DNA of 16,615 nucleotides, taken from the NCBI GenBank assembly GCA_023228295.1, contig JALOBP010000070.1, positions 1 through 16,615 on the forward strand. Reading direction: 5' to 3'. Below are positions 1-5,583 of the stretch, in pieces (position 1 is the stretch's first letter; every line of letters starts with the position of its first letter). Source of the DNA: Methanoregula sp. Its GTDB lineage: Archaea; Halobacteriota; Methanomicrobia; Methanomicrobiales; Methanospirillaceae. The position numbers were made by a program, and so were the translations under genes. The notes beneath the pieces are model-generated. The model searched no databases. It had not been told where the DNA came from and worked only from the letters and a program-made list of their open reading frames with translations.

Positions 1-210
1 ATGCTGCAGGGCTCGCCATACATTAGCAACATAGCCGTCTTTGTCGTTGATCGTCTCCATGTGCTTGATCGGGTTGTAATCAGGCCGGTTCAACAGGACC
101 GCACCGGATCCAAAGAAGGGTTCTATGTAGTGTTTCGGCTGTCCAAGAGCTGCCCACACGACCGGCGCCACGGCAGATTTTCCGCCGAAATAGGGAAACG
201 GCGCTTTCAT
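1..210 (-). CDS. Dam-like DNA adenine-N6 methyltransferase, N-terminal part (cut by window edge)
   Basis: This is the first 70 codons of a gene running off the left edge, open throughout. The start is rich in D12-class N6-adenine methyltransferase features: the opening MKAPFPYFGGKS, then the SAM-binding motif I as EPFFGSGAV (about residues 30-38), then INDKDGYVANVWRAL (about 54-68). Enzymes of this class transfer methyl from S-adenosylmethionine to adenine N6 and are common in phages and plasmids. The catalytic DPPY-type motif would lie beyond the edge, so activity cannot be judged. The ATG overlaps the stop of the replication gene as ATGA, which suggests translational coupling. The frame is also open upstream of this ATG, but the start fits the usual beginning of phage-type enzymes. 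It may protect or mark the element's DNA (inference). Confidence 0.85.
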   Translation of the reverse strand, partial: MKAPFPYFGGKSAVAPVVWAALGQPKHYIEPFFGSGAVLLNRPDYNPIKHMETINDKDGYVANVWRALQH

Positions 211-1871
211 GCCATAGCCCCCGGGGTAAGGTTCCCTGAATCGTCCATGATGGAGCATCCGCTGTCAGATCTTTCAGCAATCGGCCACCGGTGGCGCTGC
301 ATCATCTCCGCTGTGGGTGAATTTCCCTTTTCGAGAGCTCCGAGAAACCGGAAACCCTGCGACATCCTGCGAAGCGGAGCGCCGCAATCCGGGCAAACCC
401 GCAAAGCCGATCCCCATACTGCCCGGCATCCCTGGCATTCTTTGGTCTGGAAAATCCGGGACATACTGCAAAACCGTTTATTTACCGCCCAGTACATCCC
501 GAAGGATTCATTCACATACAGGGCTTTTTCAAGGTATTTTCGGAGATAGTCCACCGGTGATTTTCCATCGGCATCTTTCGGAGATTCTTTATTCCAATGC
601 CAGATATCGTCCTCTTTCCGGATCCCGTACGCGTGAACGATCCGGCCTTGGCCGCACATCTGCCAATCTTCCGAAATCTGATCAATGCTGGCAAGATACC
701 GGATCCCGAAAAAGACCGCGTGAAGGTGGATCAGGCCGTTTTCTTGGAACTCGTACGCGCTGATGTATTTCAGGCGCTTAACGTCCTCGCCCTTTTGCTC
801 TTGATCTATATCGTACCGTTTTTCAACGTGCCGCTTCTTCCGGCTGACAAGAAGGGACATGTACCGGTTAAAGGCCCGGGAAAGGTGCCTGTTGGCATGC
901 CAGAGCGATTTATGGAGGCTTGGATCCGTTGTCAGCGTGACAAAGACCCCGCGCCGGTATAACAGGTTAGCCCTGTTCCAGGCGCGATCATAGGTTTTGA
1001 TGTTGTGAACCTTCCGGCCTTTATCGGTGAACCGGGTACGACATGGCATTTTTACCAGCTGAGTACCGGGGCCCCGGTCGAAGAAAAGTTCCTGATTCTG
1101 TATCCTGCCTTCCCAGTCTCCGAAAGTTAACTGAACGTCTTTCAGTGATCCCCGTAATTCCGGGTTTATCGGCGGTCTCCATGTACAGCCACACCCGCAA
1201 AGCGCAAAACCCTTACCGGGCTGCATGTGCCCGGTCCCGCTGCACTTCGGGCAGGTACAATCCCGCTGGAAGAGTGCCCGGCCCTGAATGTCCATCATGG
1301 TTTTGATCGCGGATACTCGCTCAGTACTGCACTTTGCAGGTATGCGGTAAATCGGATCGATCCATCCTAACGTCAGTAATTTTGCACTTTTTTTAGCATG
1401 GTTTGAATTTTGCACCTGCGAGAACAAGTAAAACAGTTGCCCTGTTGGCACGACGGTAAAAGCGGTTTCCATAACTTTTACAGTGGAAATCGGATCTTTG
1501 GCCTCCGTCGGAGTGGTTCCACTAGAAACGATAGGGGGGGTGGGTTGCTGCGTTGCCTTTGCAAAGATATCCTGAACGCTGTTTTCTATTTCCTGCATTC
1601 GCTGATCGTTGGTCTTTTGCCAGTCTACCCGCTCCCGCTTTACGAGGTCGAATAGTCCCTTTTTTACGAGGTATTTTATCCTGCGGTAAAACCGAGTGTA
1701 TAGAGGATCTGACCCGTCCACCTTTGCGGAGGGGTCGATCTTACGGAGGATATCGACAAGTTTTGCACCTGCCGGGCCGATCAGCTCCTTGAGATCATGT
1801 ATCACGCCGTTGTGTTCGAAAAACAGTTTTTTGTAAACCGTCCGGTCCGTGGCTGTCGCTGTTGCTGACAT
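207..1871 (-). CDS. HUH-endonuclease rolling-circle replication initiator (Rep)
   Basis: A 554-residue protein with the three motifs of rolling-circle Rep proteins in order: motif 1 FVTLT (about 310-314), motif 2 GLIHLHAVFFG with the metal-binding HLH (H382, H384), and motif 3 YLRKYLEK (Y442, Y446), which fits the UxxYUxK consensus with a second tyrosine four residues earlier. Such proteins nick one strand at an origin and stay covalently attached through tyrosine. Upstream of the nuclease lies a DnaJ-like cysteine cluster (CTCPKCSGTG then CGCGC, about 205-229). Downstream is a zinc ribbon (C479, C482, C493, C496). The N-terminal 90 residues look helical and basic and may form a winged helix (inference). 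The start is the ATG with GGAG eight bases upstream; an in-frame GTG at 1895 lacks a spaced ribosome site. It lies in the leftward element operon and its stop overlaps the methyltransferase start. Confidence 0.85.
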   Translation of the reverse strand: MSATATATDRTVYKKLFFEHNGVIHDLKELIGPAGAKLVDILRKIDPSAKVDGSDPLYTRFYRRIKYLVKKGLFDLVKRERVDWQKTNDQRMQEIENSVQDIFAKATQQPTPPIVSSGTTPTEAKDPISTVKVMETAFTVVPTGQLFYLFSQVQNSNHAKKSAKLLTLGWIDPIYRIPAKCSTERVSAIKTMMDIQGRALFQRDCTCPKCSGTGHMQPGKGFALCGCGCTWRPPINPELRGSLKDVQLTFGDWEGRIQNQELFFDRGPGTQLVKMPCRTRFTDKGRKVHNIKTYDRAWNRANLLYRRGVFVTLTTDPSLHKSLWHANRHLSRAFNRYMSLLVSRKKRHVEKRYDIDQEQKGEDVKRLKYISAYEFQENGLIHLHAVFFGIRYLASIDQISEDWQMCGQGRIVHAYGIRKEDDIWHWNKESPKDADGKSPVDYLRKYLEKALYVNESFGMYWAVNKRFCSMSRIFQTKECQGCRAVWGSALRVCPDCGAPLRRMSQGFRFLGALEKGNSPTAEMMQRHRWPIAERSDSGCSIMDDSGNLTPGAMA

Positions 1872-1888
1872 TTTGAAAACTCCGAATA

Positions 1889-2191
1889 TCAGCACCTTAC
1901 GAATAGAACGGGGGGAGCAGGTTGAGTCCTGATCATATCCTGCGGATCGAGCGATAGAATACAGTGCCCGGACGGGATGCCGAAGCCGCGATCAAGGATA
2001 TAGGTGATCCTTACGCGGATTTCACGCCCTGTATAATACCGGTGGTGTTCGTTCCATTCCTGAAGCCGAACAACATCATTTACCGCAAAGTTCCGATCAT
2101 CCTTCCGAAACTCAAAGAGTTTAGCACCATCCCAAACGGCAGAGAAGGGATCACGCCAGCATTTCAGATCGTGCACGATCTCCGGGGGCAT
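1889..2191 (-). CDS. DUF3850 (ASCH/PUA-like) protein
   Basis: A 100-residue protein that I recognise as a DUF3850 domain over almost its full length: an HDLKCW start, then a FEFRKDDRNFAVND segment, then YTGREIRVRITYIL and GFGIPSGHCILSL. This family belongs to the ASCH/PUA-like beta-barrel group, thought to bind RNA or modified nucleotides, and is frequent in phages; its exact function is unknown. The ATG at 2191 shares its A with the stop of the upstream gene (TGATG), and GGGGTG lies six bases before it, so this start is preferred over the in-frame GTG at 2200. The stop is 17 bases from the Rep ATG, placing it directly before Rep in the same operon. A role in replication or nucleic-acid metabolism of the element is inference from position. 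Confidence 0.8.
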   Translation of the reverse strand: MPPEIVHDLKCWRDPFSAVWDGAKLFEFRKDDRNFAVNDVVRLQEWNEHHRYYTGREIRVRITYILDRGFGIPSGHCILSLDPQDMIRTQPAPPVLFVRC

Positions 2192-2526
2192 CAGCAACAC
2201 CCCGCAGCGAGTGATCCCGCGATGGCTCCGGCCAGCTCCCGGGGCATGGCGTTTGCAACCATTTGCGCAATCTGTGATTCCGTACCGTGCCAGCGATAGG
2301 AGGCCGGGAATCCTTGCAATGCCGCTGCCGGATCGCGCTCGTAGACTGCCGGATCAACCTCATCAAAAATACGATCAAAATCCCGCTGAAGACCCGCCCG
2401 GATCTCTTCCCTGCGCGCGGGGGATATGTTCATACCCTGAAAAATTGAATATTTTTTGCCGTCCTCTTCTTGATTCTTTGGCGAGAGTAGAGGAGGGGCG
2501 GCAATTACACTTTTGCTGTCTTGCAC
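2191..2526 (-). CDS. hypothetical protein in element operon
   Basis: A 111-residue protein that I do not recognise. It starts at GTG with an excellent ribosome site (GAGGTG five bases upstream) lying inside the end of the preceding gene, which it overlaps by 22 bases. An alternative ATG at 2433 would give 80 residues but lacks a well spaced site. The N-terminal 30 residues are polar and probably disordered. The middle is charged and helical (SPARREEIRAGLQRDFDRIFDEV), and the C-terminal part is alanine-rich and ends with two cysteines. The stop overlaps the DUF3850 start by one base (TGATG). The dense overlaps argue for a real, co-translated gene. Confidence 0.65.
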   Translation of the reverse strand: MQDSKSVIAAPPLLSPKNQEEDGKKYSIFQGMNISPARREEIRAGLQRDFDRIFDEVDPAVYERDPAAALQGFPASYRWHGTESQIAQMVANAMPRELAGAIAGSLAAGCC

Positions 2527-2672
2527 GGTTCCACCTCGATCAGTTTCAGTATTCCCATTTCTGTAGCCCGCCGAATTGCGATCTCTGTCGCATCTGGAAA
2601 ACCGATGTTACGGCACCATGCCGCGATAGTTTCCCGGGGGACCTCGACCGGGGCGCTCACTGTGCTGGACAT
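2505..2672 (-). CDS. small hypothetical protein (55 aa) in element operon
   Basis: A 55-residue protein without a family that I recognise. The ATG at 2672 has GGAGG nine bases upstream and overlaps the end of the preceding RHH gene by 16 bases; the same frame is open a further 17 codons upstream, but without a comparable start. The central part (VPRETIAAWCRNIGFPDA then TEIAIRRATEMGIL) looks like two to three short helices and could be a small DNA-binding fold, which is only a guess. It sits between the RHH regulator and the 111-residue gene in the leftward operon. Confidence 0.6.
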   Translation of the reverse strand: MSSTVSAPVEVPRETIAAWCRNIGFPDATEIAIRRATEMGILKLIEVEPCKTAKV

Positions 2673-2854
2673 GCTACCGGGCCTCCTTGGGCGGGATGGT
2701 TCAAGATATACTCCCGGACGCAAGCGCGGACAGCTTCACCCACGCTGGGATAGATCCCCTCGGAAACCCAATTTTCCAAAACTTGTTTTTGTTTAGGGGG
2801 CAGTCTGACACCGATCATAATCTGAAGGTCTTCTGGATTTTTCCTTCGTGACAT
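2657..2854 (-). CDS. ribbon-helix-helix (CopG-like) DNA-binding protein, first gene of element operon
   Basis: A 65-residue basic protein. A short beta strand (MIGVRLPPKQ, about 13-22) is followed by two helices (KQVLENWVSEG, then SVGEAVRACVREYIL), the layout of RHH repressors that dimerise and insert the strand pair in the DNA major groove. It is the first gene of the leftward operon leading to Rep, so it is a natural candidate for autoregulation or copy-number control (inference). No Shine-Dalgarno site precedes the ATG; instead a TATA-like AATTTATA is centred 26 bases upstream, which fits a leaderless transcript. A second RHH gene is transcribed divergently from the same intergenic region. 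Confidence 0.75.
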   Translation of the reverse strand: MSRRKNPEDLQIMIGVRLPPKQKQVLENWVSEGIYPSVGEAVRACVREYILNHPAQGGPVACPAQ

Positions 2855-2876
2855 GATCTATGATAGGTACAGTGAG

Positions 2877-2884
2877 TATAAATT
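2877..2884 (-). promoter_or_regulatory. TATA box of leftward replication operon (leaderless)
   Basis: On the minus strand the octamer reads AATTTATA. Its centre is about 26 bases from the ATG at 2854, the usual archaeal distance from TATA box to transcription start, so the mRNA would begin at or next to the start codon. Confidence 0.6.
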
Positions 2885-2929
2885 GTTAGCGGCAGATAAC
2901 TCAAGATAACATAGGTATCATATGCTAAC
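2885..2929. promoter_or_regulatory. candidate operator between divergent RHH genes
   Basis: Two direct AGATAAC repeats start at 2894 and 2904, exactly 10 bp (one helical turn) apart, the kind of spacing that RHH proteins bind cooperatively. They are bracketed by an inverted pair, GTTAGC at 2885-2890 and GCTAAC at 2924-2929. A further direct pair ATAGGTA lies at 2864-2870 and 2911-2917. The cluster lies between the two facing promoters. That an RHH protein binds here is inference. Confidence 0.5.
2917..2925 (+). promoter_or_regulatory. TATA-like element of rightward RHH gene
   Basis: The plus strand reads ATCATATGC, centred about 26 bases before the ATG at 2947. This is a weaker match than the opposing box, but no ribosome site precedes that ATG, so a leaderless transcript is plausible. 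Confidence 0.4.
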
Positions 2930-2946
2930 TTGTGCATCTCTTTTAT

Positions 2947-3225
2947 ATGCCAAAGATGAAACGACCACCGAGGGAACTAATCGGTTACCGCTGTCCGAAA
3001 GACCTGCTTGAAAAAATCGATGATCTTATTGAGAAGCATGAGTTTGAACGAAGACCGGATGTAATTACAGTTGCATTAAGATTTTACTTCGAAAACAAAG
3101 GAAAAGATACAGAATCTGTCGTTACCGACCTCTTTAAAAAGGGGAAATTTGATGTTGTTATGCGTGAGGCTGCTGAAGGCGTCATAGTTGAACTTCTTGA
3201 AGATAAGAAGAAAAAGACTCAATAA
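2947..3225 (+). CDS. ribbon-helix-helix domain protein, divergent regulator
   Basis: A 92-residue protein. Residues 1-50 match the RHH layout: strand RELIGYRCP, first helix KDLLEKIDDLIEKHEF, second helix RRPDVITVALRFYFENKG. The remainder is a charged helical extension (VTDLFKKGKFDVVMREAAEGVIVELLEDKKKK) that may add an oligomerisation or partner surface. It is transcribed away from the Rep operon with only about 92 bp between the two RHH start codons. The ATG at 2947 is preferred; a GTG at 2932 in the same frame would add five residues. The gene is AT-rich compared with the Rep gene. It is probably a transcriptional regulator controlling the divergent promoters (inference from fold and position). 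Confidence 0.75.
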   Translation: MPKMKRPPRELIGYRCPKDLLEKIDDLIEKHEFERRPDVITVALRFYFENKGKDTESVVTDLFKKGKFDVVMREAAEGVIVELLEDKKKKTQ

Positions 3226-3324
3226 CCTCTCTAAATTTTTGCTTGCCTTCGGAGGATTTCAGATACTGCAATACTGCATGTTCGATCTGCTCATCAACTT
3301 TTTTTTACCTGATTTCGATTTCAT
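3182..3324 (-). CDS. candidate small protein (47 aa) joined by -1 frameshift at A_AAA_AAG
   Basis: An ATG at 3324 opens MKSKSGKKK and reaches the run of eight A residues (3306-3299), followed by G. Read straight on, the frame stops after about 18 residues. A -1 shift on A_AAA_AAG, a known slippery heptamer type, continues into 38 residues that look protein-like and helical (VDEQIEHAVLQYLKSSEGKQ onwards, ending EVQL), with a stop at 3182-3184. The rear frame has no ATG of its own and is closed by a stop just before the A run. Alternatives are a one-base error or decay in a homopolymer, or that the run is simply the T8 terminator of the opposing RHH gene, which it overlaps at its 3' end. The ATG is 28 bases after the stop of the small membrane protein. 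Confidence 0.35.
3299..3306 (+). terminator. oligo-T run downstream of rightward RHH gene
   Basis: Eight T residues lie 73 bases after the RHH stop codon on the plus strand; a T5 run occurs earlier, at about 3236-3240. Oligo-T tracts without a strict hairpin are typical archaeal terminators. The same tract is the A8 slippery run on the other strand. Confidence 0.4.
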
Positions 3325-3352
3325 TGAAGTAAATTGTTTGCAAGATATTTCC

Positions 3353-3529
3353 TTATCGATTAACCCACCAATAATATAGTCCGCATCCACCGATTACAAG
3401 CAAGATTCCCCCCTTCCCAATCACTTTCAGTTGATGGTGATCGAGATGAAGATTAAAAGTGGACCCAATTAAAAAACCCCCGACAATACAAATTGCGAAA
3501 ATACCGATATAGGATAGCCAATCGCTCAT
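3353..3529 (-). CDS. small two-helix membrane protein (58 aa)
   Basis: A 58-residue ORF. It has two hydrophobic segments, about residues 6-24 (YIGIFAICIVGGFLIG) and 39-55 (KGGILLVIGGCGLYYWW), joined by a short histidine-rich loop (LHLDHHQLK). This predicts a hairpin membrane protein. I recognise no family. No Shine-Dalgarno site is present, but a TATA box (minus strand TTTTTAAA) is centred 26 bases upstream, giving a leaderless transcript and independent support for the start. The stop is 28 bases from the start of the next small ORF, so the two may be co-transcribed. In mobile elements such proteins can be holin-like, toxins or exclusion factors, but nothing here decides. Confidence 0.6.
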   Translation of the reverse strand: MSDWLSYIGIFAICIVGGFLIGSTFNLHLDHHQLKVIGKGGILLVIGGCGLYYWWVNR

Positions 3530-3551
3530 GAAATACCGGTTGATGGGATAC

Positions 3552-3559
3552 TTTAAAAA
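3552..3559 (-). promoter_or_regulatory. TATA box of small membrane protein gene
   Basis: The minus strand reads TTTTTAAA, centred about 26 bases upstream of the ATG at 3529, consistent with a leaderless mRNA. It lies just beyond the end of the toxin gene. Confidence 0.5.
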
Positions 3560-3575
3560 TTATTCAGAAAAAGAT

Positions 3576-3866
3576 TCAGTAATAACCGTATTTTTTATGG
3601 GCCTGTTCAATGGGAAAAATATCATGGACCTTAACAATCTTGGCCTCTTGATTAATGCTGTAATACGCCGTGTATGTGTGCGAGATATGGACCCGGTAAA
3701 TGATCCCTCCACCTCGTAACGTTATTTTTTCTTTATCGCCATGGTTTCCCGGAAACGGATCATCCTCCAGCCGTTTCAGGGCAGTTTTGATTATTCGGCG
3801 TGATTTCTCGGGAAGATGATTGATCTCTTCAGAAACCTTATCTCGAAGTTTCACCTCAAAGGTCAA
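3576..3866 (-). CDS. RelE/ParE-family toxin
   Basis: A 96-residue protein with the RelE/ParE superfamily layout: N-terminal strand and helical hairpin (KVSEEINHLPEKSRRIIKTALKRL, about 10-33), then a DPFPG turn, and a beta sheet ending IIYRVHISHTYTAYYSI and KIVKVHDIFPIEQAHKKYG. RelE members cut mRNA at the ribosome and ParE members poison gyrase; sequence alone does not separate them here, though the YRV core and C-terminal tyrosines fit RelE-like toxins. Its ATG overlaps the stop of the upstream antitoxin as ATGA, the standard coupling of toxin-antitoxin pairs. It probably helps maintain the element (inference). Confidence 0.85.
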   Translation of the reverse strand: MTFEVKLRDKVSEEINHLPEKSRRIIKTALKRLEDDPFPGNHGDKEKITLRGGGIIYRVHISHTYTAYYSINQEAKIVKVHDIFPIEQAHKKYGYY

Positions 3867-4066
3867 TCTTTAATCTCCGACAGGGGCACATATGCAGAAT
3901 CCGGCAGGCTTTCCCACATCTTCACATCTTCCTCTAACCGCCGCTTCTTTCGTTCCTCGATCATATCCGCAAGAAGATCCGCATAGGTCTGACCTGCTTC
4001 TCGCATCTCTGCAAGATCCTTCCATACCAGTTCTGTTACAGGTATACGCTTTACCGCTGCTGACAT
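3863..4066 (-). CDS. RelB-like antitoxin
   Basis: A 67-residue, strongly charged protein directly upstream of the toxin and overlapping it by four bases. The N-terminal part (KRIPVTELVWKDLAEMREAGQTYADLLADMIEERKKRR) resembles small archaeal antitoxins with a strand and two helices that bind DNA. The acidic tail (WESLPDSAYVPLSEIKD) would wrap the toxin. The start could be the ATG at 4066 or the GTG at 4072 two codons earlier. AT-rich sequence at 4094-4101 is about 26 bases from the GTG, so a leaderless GTG start is possible; I use the ATG. There are 44 bases between this start and the end of the integrase gene. Confidence 0.75.
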   Translation of the reverse strand: MSAAVKRIPVTELVWKDLAEMREAGQTYADLLADMIEERKKRRLEEDVKMWESLPDSAYVPLSEIKD

Positions 4067-4110
4067 GATCACTCTGTAAGCATTGTAAGTATGAATATTT
4101 TTGGTTGTTT

Positions 4111-5319
4111 CTATTTCTCCTCTACTGCTCGTTCCTTTTTAATGTCCATCAGGATATTGATCATAAAATCGGGATTACTCGCTATCGCTTTTTTCCAGCT
4201 CTCTTGATAGTTCCGCGCTTCTTCTGTCAACTGGATCCCGCACATATGGCAATGTTGCGCTATCGGGCTGTTCATCGCAAAACAGAACGGGCATTGTTTC
4301 GGGACATTCTGCTTTGAAAGGTCGGCTTTCTTCTTGACCCCGGTCTTGTCTAAAAACTCGTTATAAATATCATCATTTCCGAGTTTCAGATAGGTTTTCA
4401 TCATGTTTGTATTCTGATTCGCCCAGGCGATTTCCCTGATCACTCCTTCATGGTACCCGTCTTTTACCATTTCAGTGATCCGCGATCCTCTGAAAAGGTG
4501 CGGGGTAATTCTCTTTTTTATGCCTGCTCTCTTTGCTGCTCTCGTGATCACGTATGCGATCGCCCGGTATTCCATAGGACCACCGGAAACGGAATCAGTA
4601 AAAATGAGGTTGTCACCGTCCGGAGTTCCCGAATAAACCCGCCGCCATGCTGCGAGATATTCAACACTCATAAGGAGCGGAGTAAGCCGTTTAACATTGT
4701 TTTTTTGATCGTCGATGGTGAGTTTAATAGCGCCTTCCGGGGTGTATTCGAGATCCCCCCATTTCGCCCCAGCGATTTCGTTGATCCTGCCGGCACTTTC
4801 AAAAGTAACCGCTATGATGGCCTGATCCCGGTGACTCTTGCAGGCCGCGATCATCTCCGCAACCTCCTGCCGGGTGATCATATCCTTTGCCTCCCGTGTT
4901 TCAGGTATTTTTGGGGTGTGAATTTCTGCGAGGTCTTCCCGGGTCAGCGTCGTAAGTTTCCGTTTTATCATCCACGAATAAAAAGTTTTTAGGATATTGA
5001 TATGGTCGGCAACGGTATTAGGGGCGTAATTCTGCCCTCTTACCGTCTTATAATTCAGGAGCCGGTTAATTGATTCGGTCAGATATTCCGGGTTTATTTC
5101 TGACCAATCGCCGGAATAAAATTTTCTCCATGATATGAGCGTTTGGGCTATTTTTGAGGATCGCATACCCTTGATATATCGGCTTGCCTTCTCGTATTCG
5201 ATGAATTTTTTGATAATATCGGCGTTTTTCTTGTCGATCTGCTTGATCTTGACACCCCGATTAAGAAGATATAACCAATAATCCGGGGCTCCGTGTTTGT
5301 GAAAAATTGCCGAATCCAT
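4111..5319 (-). CDS. tyrosine recombinase (integrase) with C-terminal zinc ribbon
   Basis: A 402-residue phage/XerC-type integrase. The SAM-like arm-binding domain covers about residues 35-125 (NTVADHINILKTFYSWMIKRK). The catalytic domain shows Arg178 (FESAGRINEIAGAKW), a probable Lys206 in the beta hairpin, box HLFRGSR (H274, R277), and nucleophile Tyr310 (MMKTYLKL). The position after R277 that is often His is Gly here; Trp299 or Asn301 occupies the third box. A zinc ribbon follows (C343, C346, C357, C360), a tail seen in many methanogen integrases. The gene begins 42 bases from the 3' end of tRNA-Ser, the usual arrangement of an integrase beside its attachment site. A T/A-rich minus-strand stretch TTTTTAATAAT (5361-5351) may be its promoter. 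The enzyme probably integrates and excises this element. Confidence 0.9.
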   Translation of the reverse strand: MDSAIFHKHGAPDYWLYLLNRGVKIKQIDKKNADIIKKFIEYEKASRYIKGMRSSKIAQTLISWRKFYSGDWSEINPEYLTESINRLLNYKTVRGQNYAPNTVADHINILKTFYSWMIKRKLTTLTREDLAEIHTPKIPETREAKDMITRQEVAEMIAACKSHRDQAIIAVTFESAGRINEIAGAKWGDLEYTPEGAIKLTIDDQKNNVKRLTPLLMSVEYLAAWRRVYSGTPDGDNLIFTDSVSGGPMEYRAIAYVITRAAKRAGIKKRITPHLFRGSRITEMVKDGYHEGVIREIAWANQNTNMMKTYLKLGNDDIYNEFLDKTGVKKKADLSKQNVPKQCPFCFAMNSPIAQHCHMCGIQLTEEARNYQESWKKAIASNPDFMINILMDIKKERAVEEK

Positions 5320-5350
5320 GAACAGTTATGGACGCAAAACAGATTTGAAC

Positions 5351-5361
5351 ATTATTAAAAA
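5351..5361 (-). promoter_or_regulatory. T-rich tRNA terminator / possible integrase promoter
   Basis: Directly after the tRNA 3' end the minus strand reads TTTTTAATAAT. It could end tRNA transcription and also act as the TATA region for the integrase, whose ATG is about 35 bases further on. Both roles are inference. Confidence 0.4.
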
Positions 5362-5400
5362 CGCCGAGGGGGAGATTTGAACTCCCGAGGCGCGAAGCGC
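5362..5400. other. probable attachment site (att) in tRNA-Ser 3' half
   Basis: Tyrosine integrases of archaeal elements typically recombine within the 3' half of a tRNA and leave the gene intact, with a duplicate of the 3' end at the far side of the element. The integrase lies 42 bases away on the correct side. I saw no second copy of this segment inside the window, so the other end of the element must lie left of position 1. The exact core is not determinable here. Confidence 0.5.
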
Positions 5401-5446
5401 CAGTAGCTTTCGAGGCTACCGCCTTCCCGGGCTAGACTACCTCGGC
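5362..5446 (-). tRNA. tRNA-Ser (anticodon CGA)
   Basis: An 85-base cloverleaf. Acceptor stem GCCGAGG pairs fully with CCTCGGC and is followed by discriminator G. The D stem is GTCT/AGGC and the anticodon stem GTAGC/GCTAC encloses the loop CTCGAAA with anticodon CGA (5412-5410). The long variable arm GGCGC-TTC-GCGCC marks a class II tRNA, and the T arm GGGAG-TTCAAAT-CTCCC is complete. It reads UCG serine codons. CCA is not encoded. Its 3' end faces the integrase, making it the likely attachment site. Confidence 0.95.
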
Positions 5447-5561
5447 ATTTGCCTTTTTCATTTTTTCATCGCTTGCTCTAATAGTTATCTGAACGGGAAT
5501 CCTGCCTGATATCCGGCGTACTGGATTGTGCTGGTGTCGGAAACCGCAGATGTACAGGGAA

Positions 5562-5571
5562 AAAAGGATAG
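5562..5571 (-). terminator. oligo-T terminator of thermosome gene
   Basis: The minus strand reads CCTTTTTTCC about 13 bases after the thermosome stop codon, a simple T-tract typical of archaeal termination. The rest of the 137-base gap to tRNA-Ser is AT-rich with no gene that I can see. Confidence 0.45.
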
Positions 5572-5583
5572 TATATACGATTA

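Noticed and set aside
80..280. 66-codon minus-strand frame over the Rep/methyltransferase junction
   Set aside because: Wrong frame: the adjacent frame from 210 carries the methyltransferase motifs.
1..549. Long open frame on the plus strand at the left edge
   Set aside because: It lies antisense to the methyltransferase and Rep genes, whose motifs are clear; its translation has no recognisable pattern.
3188..3379. 63-codon plus-strand frame after the RHH gene
   Set aside because: TTG start inside the RHH gene, low-complexity translation, and antisense to the small membrane protein end.
3528..3719. 63-codon plus-strand frame
   Set aside because: Antisense to the toxin gene and no family features.
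1..5361. Second copy of the tRNA-Ser 3' end (other att site) inside the window
   Set aside because: I found no convincing match by eye; the far end probably lies beyond the left edge.
1..5361. Pleolipovirus-like or tailed provirus
   Set aside because: No spike, capsid, terminase or packaging ATPase is visible, so the evidence supports only an integrated Rep element.
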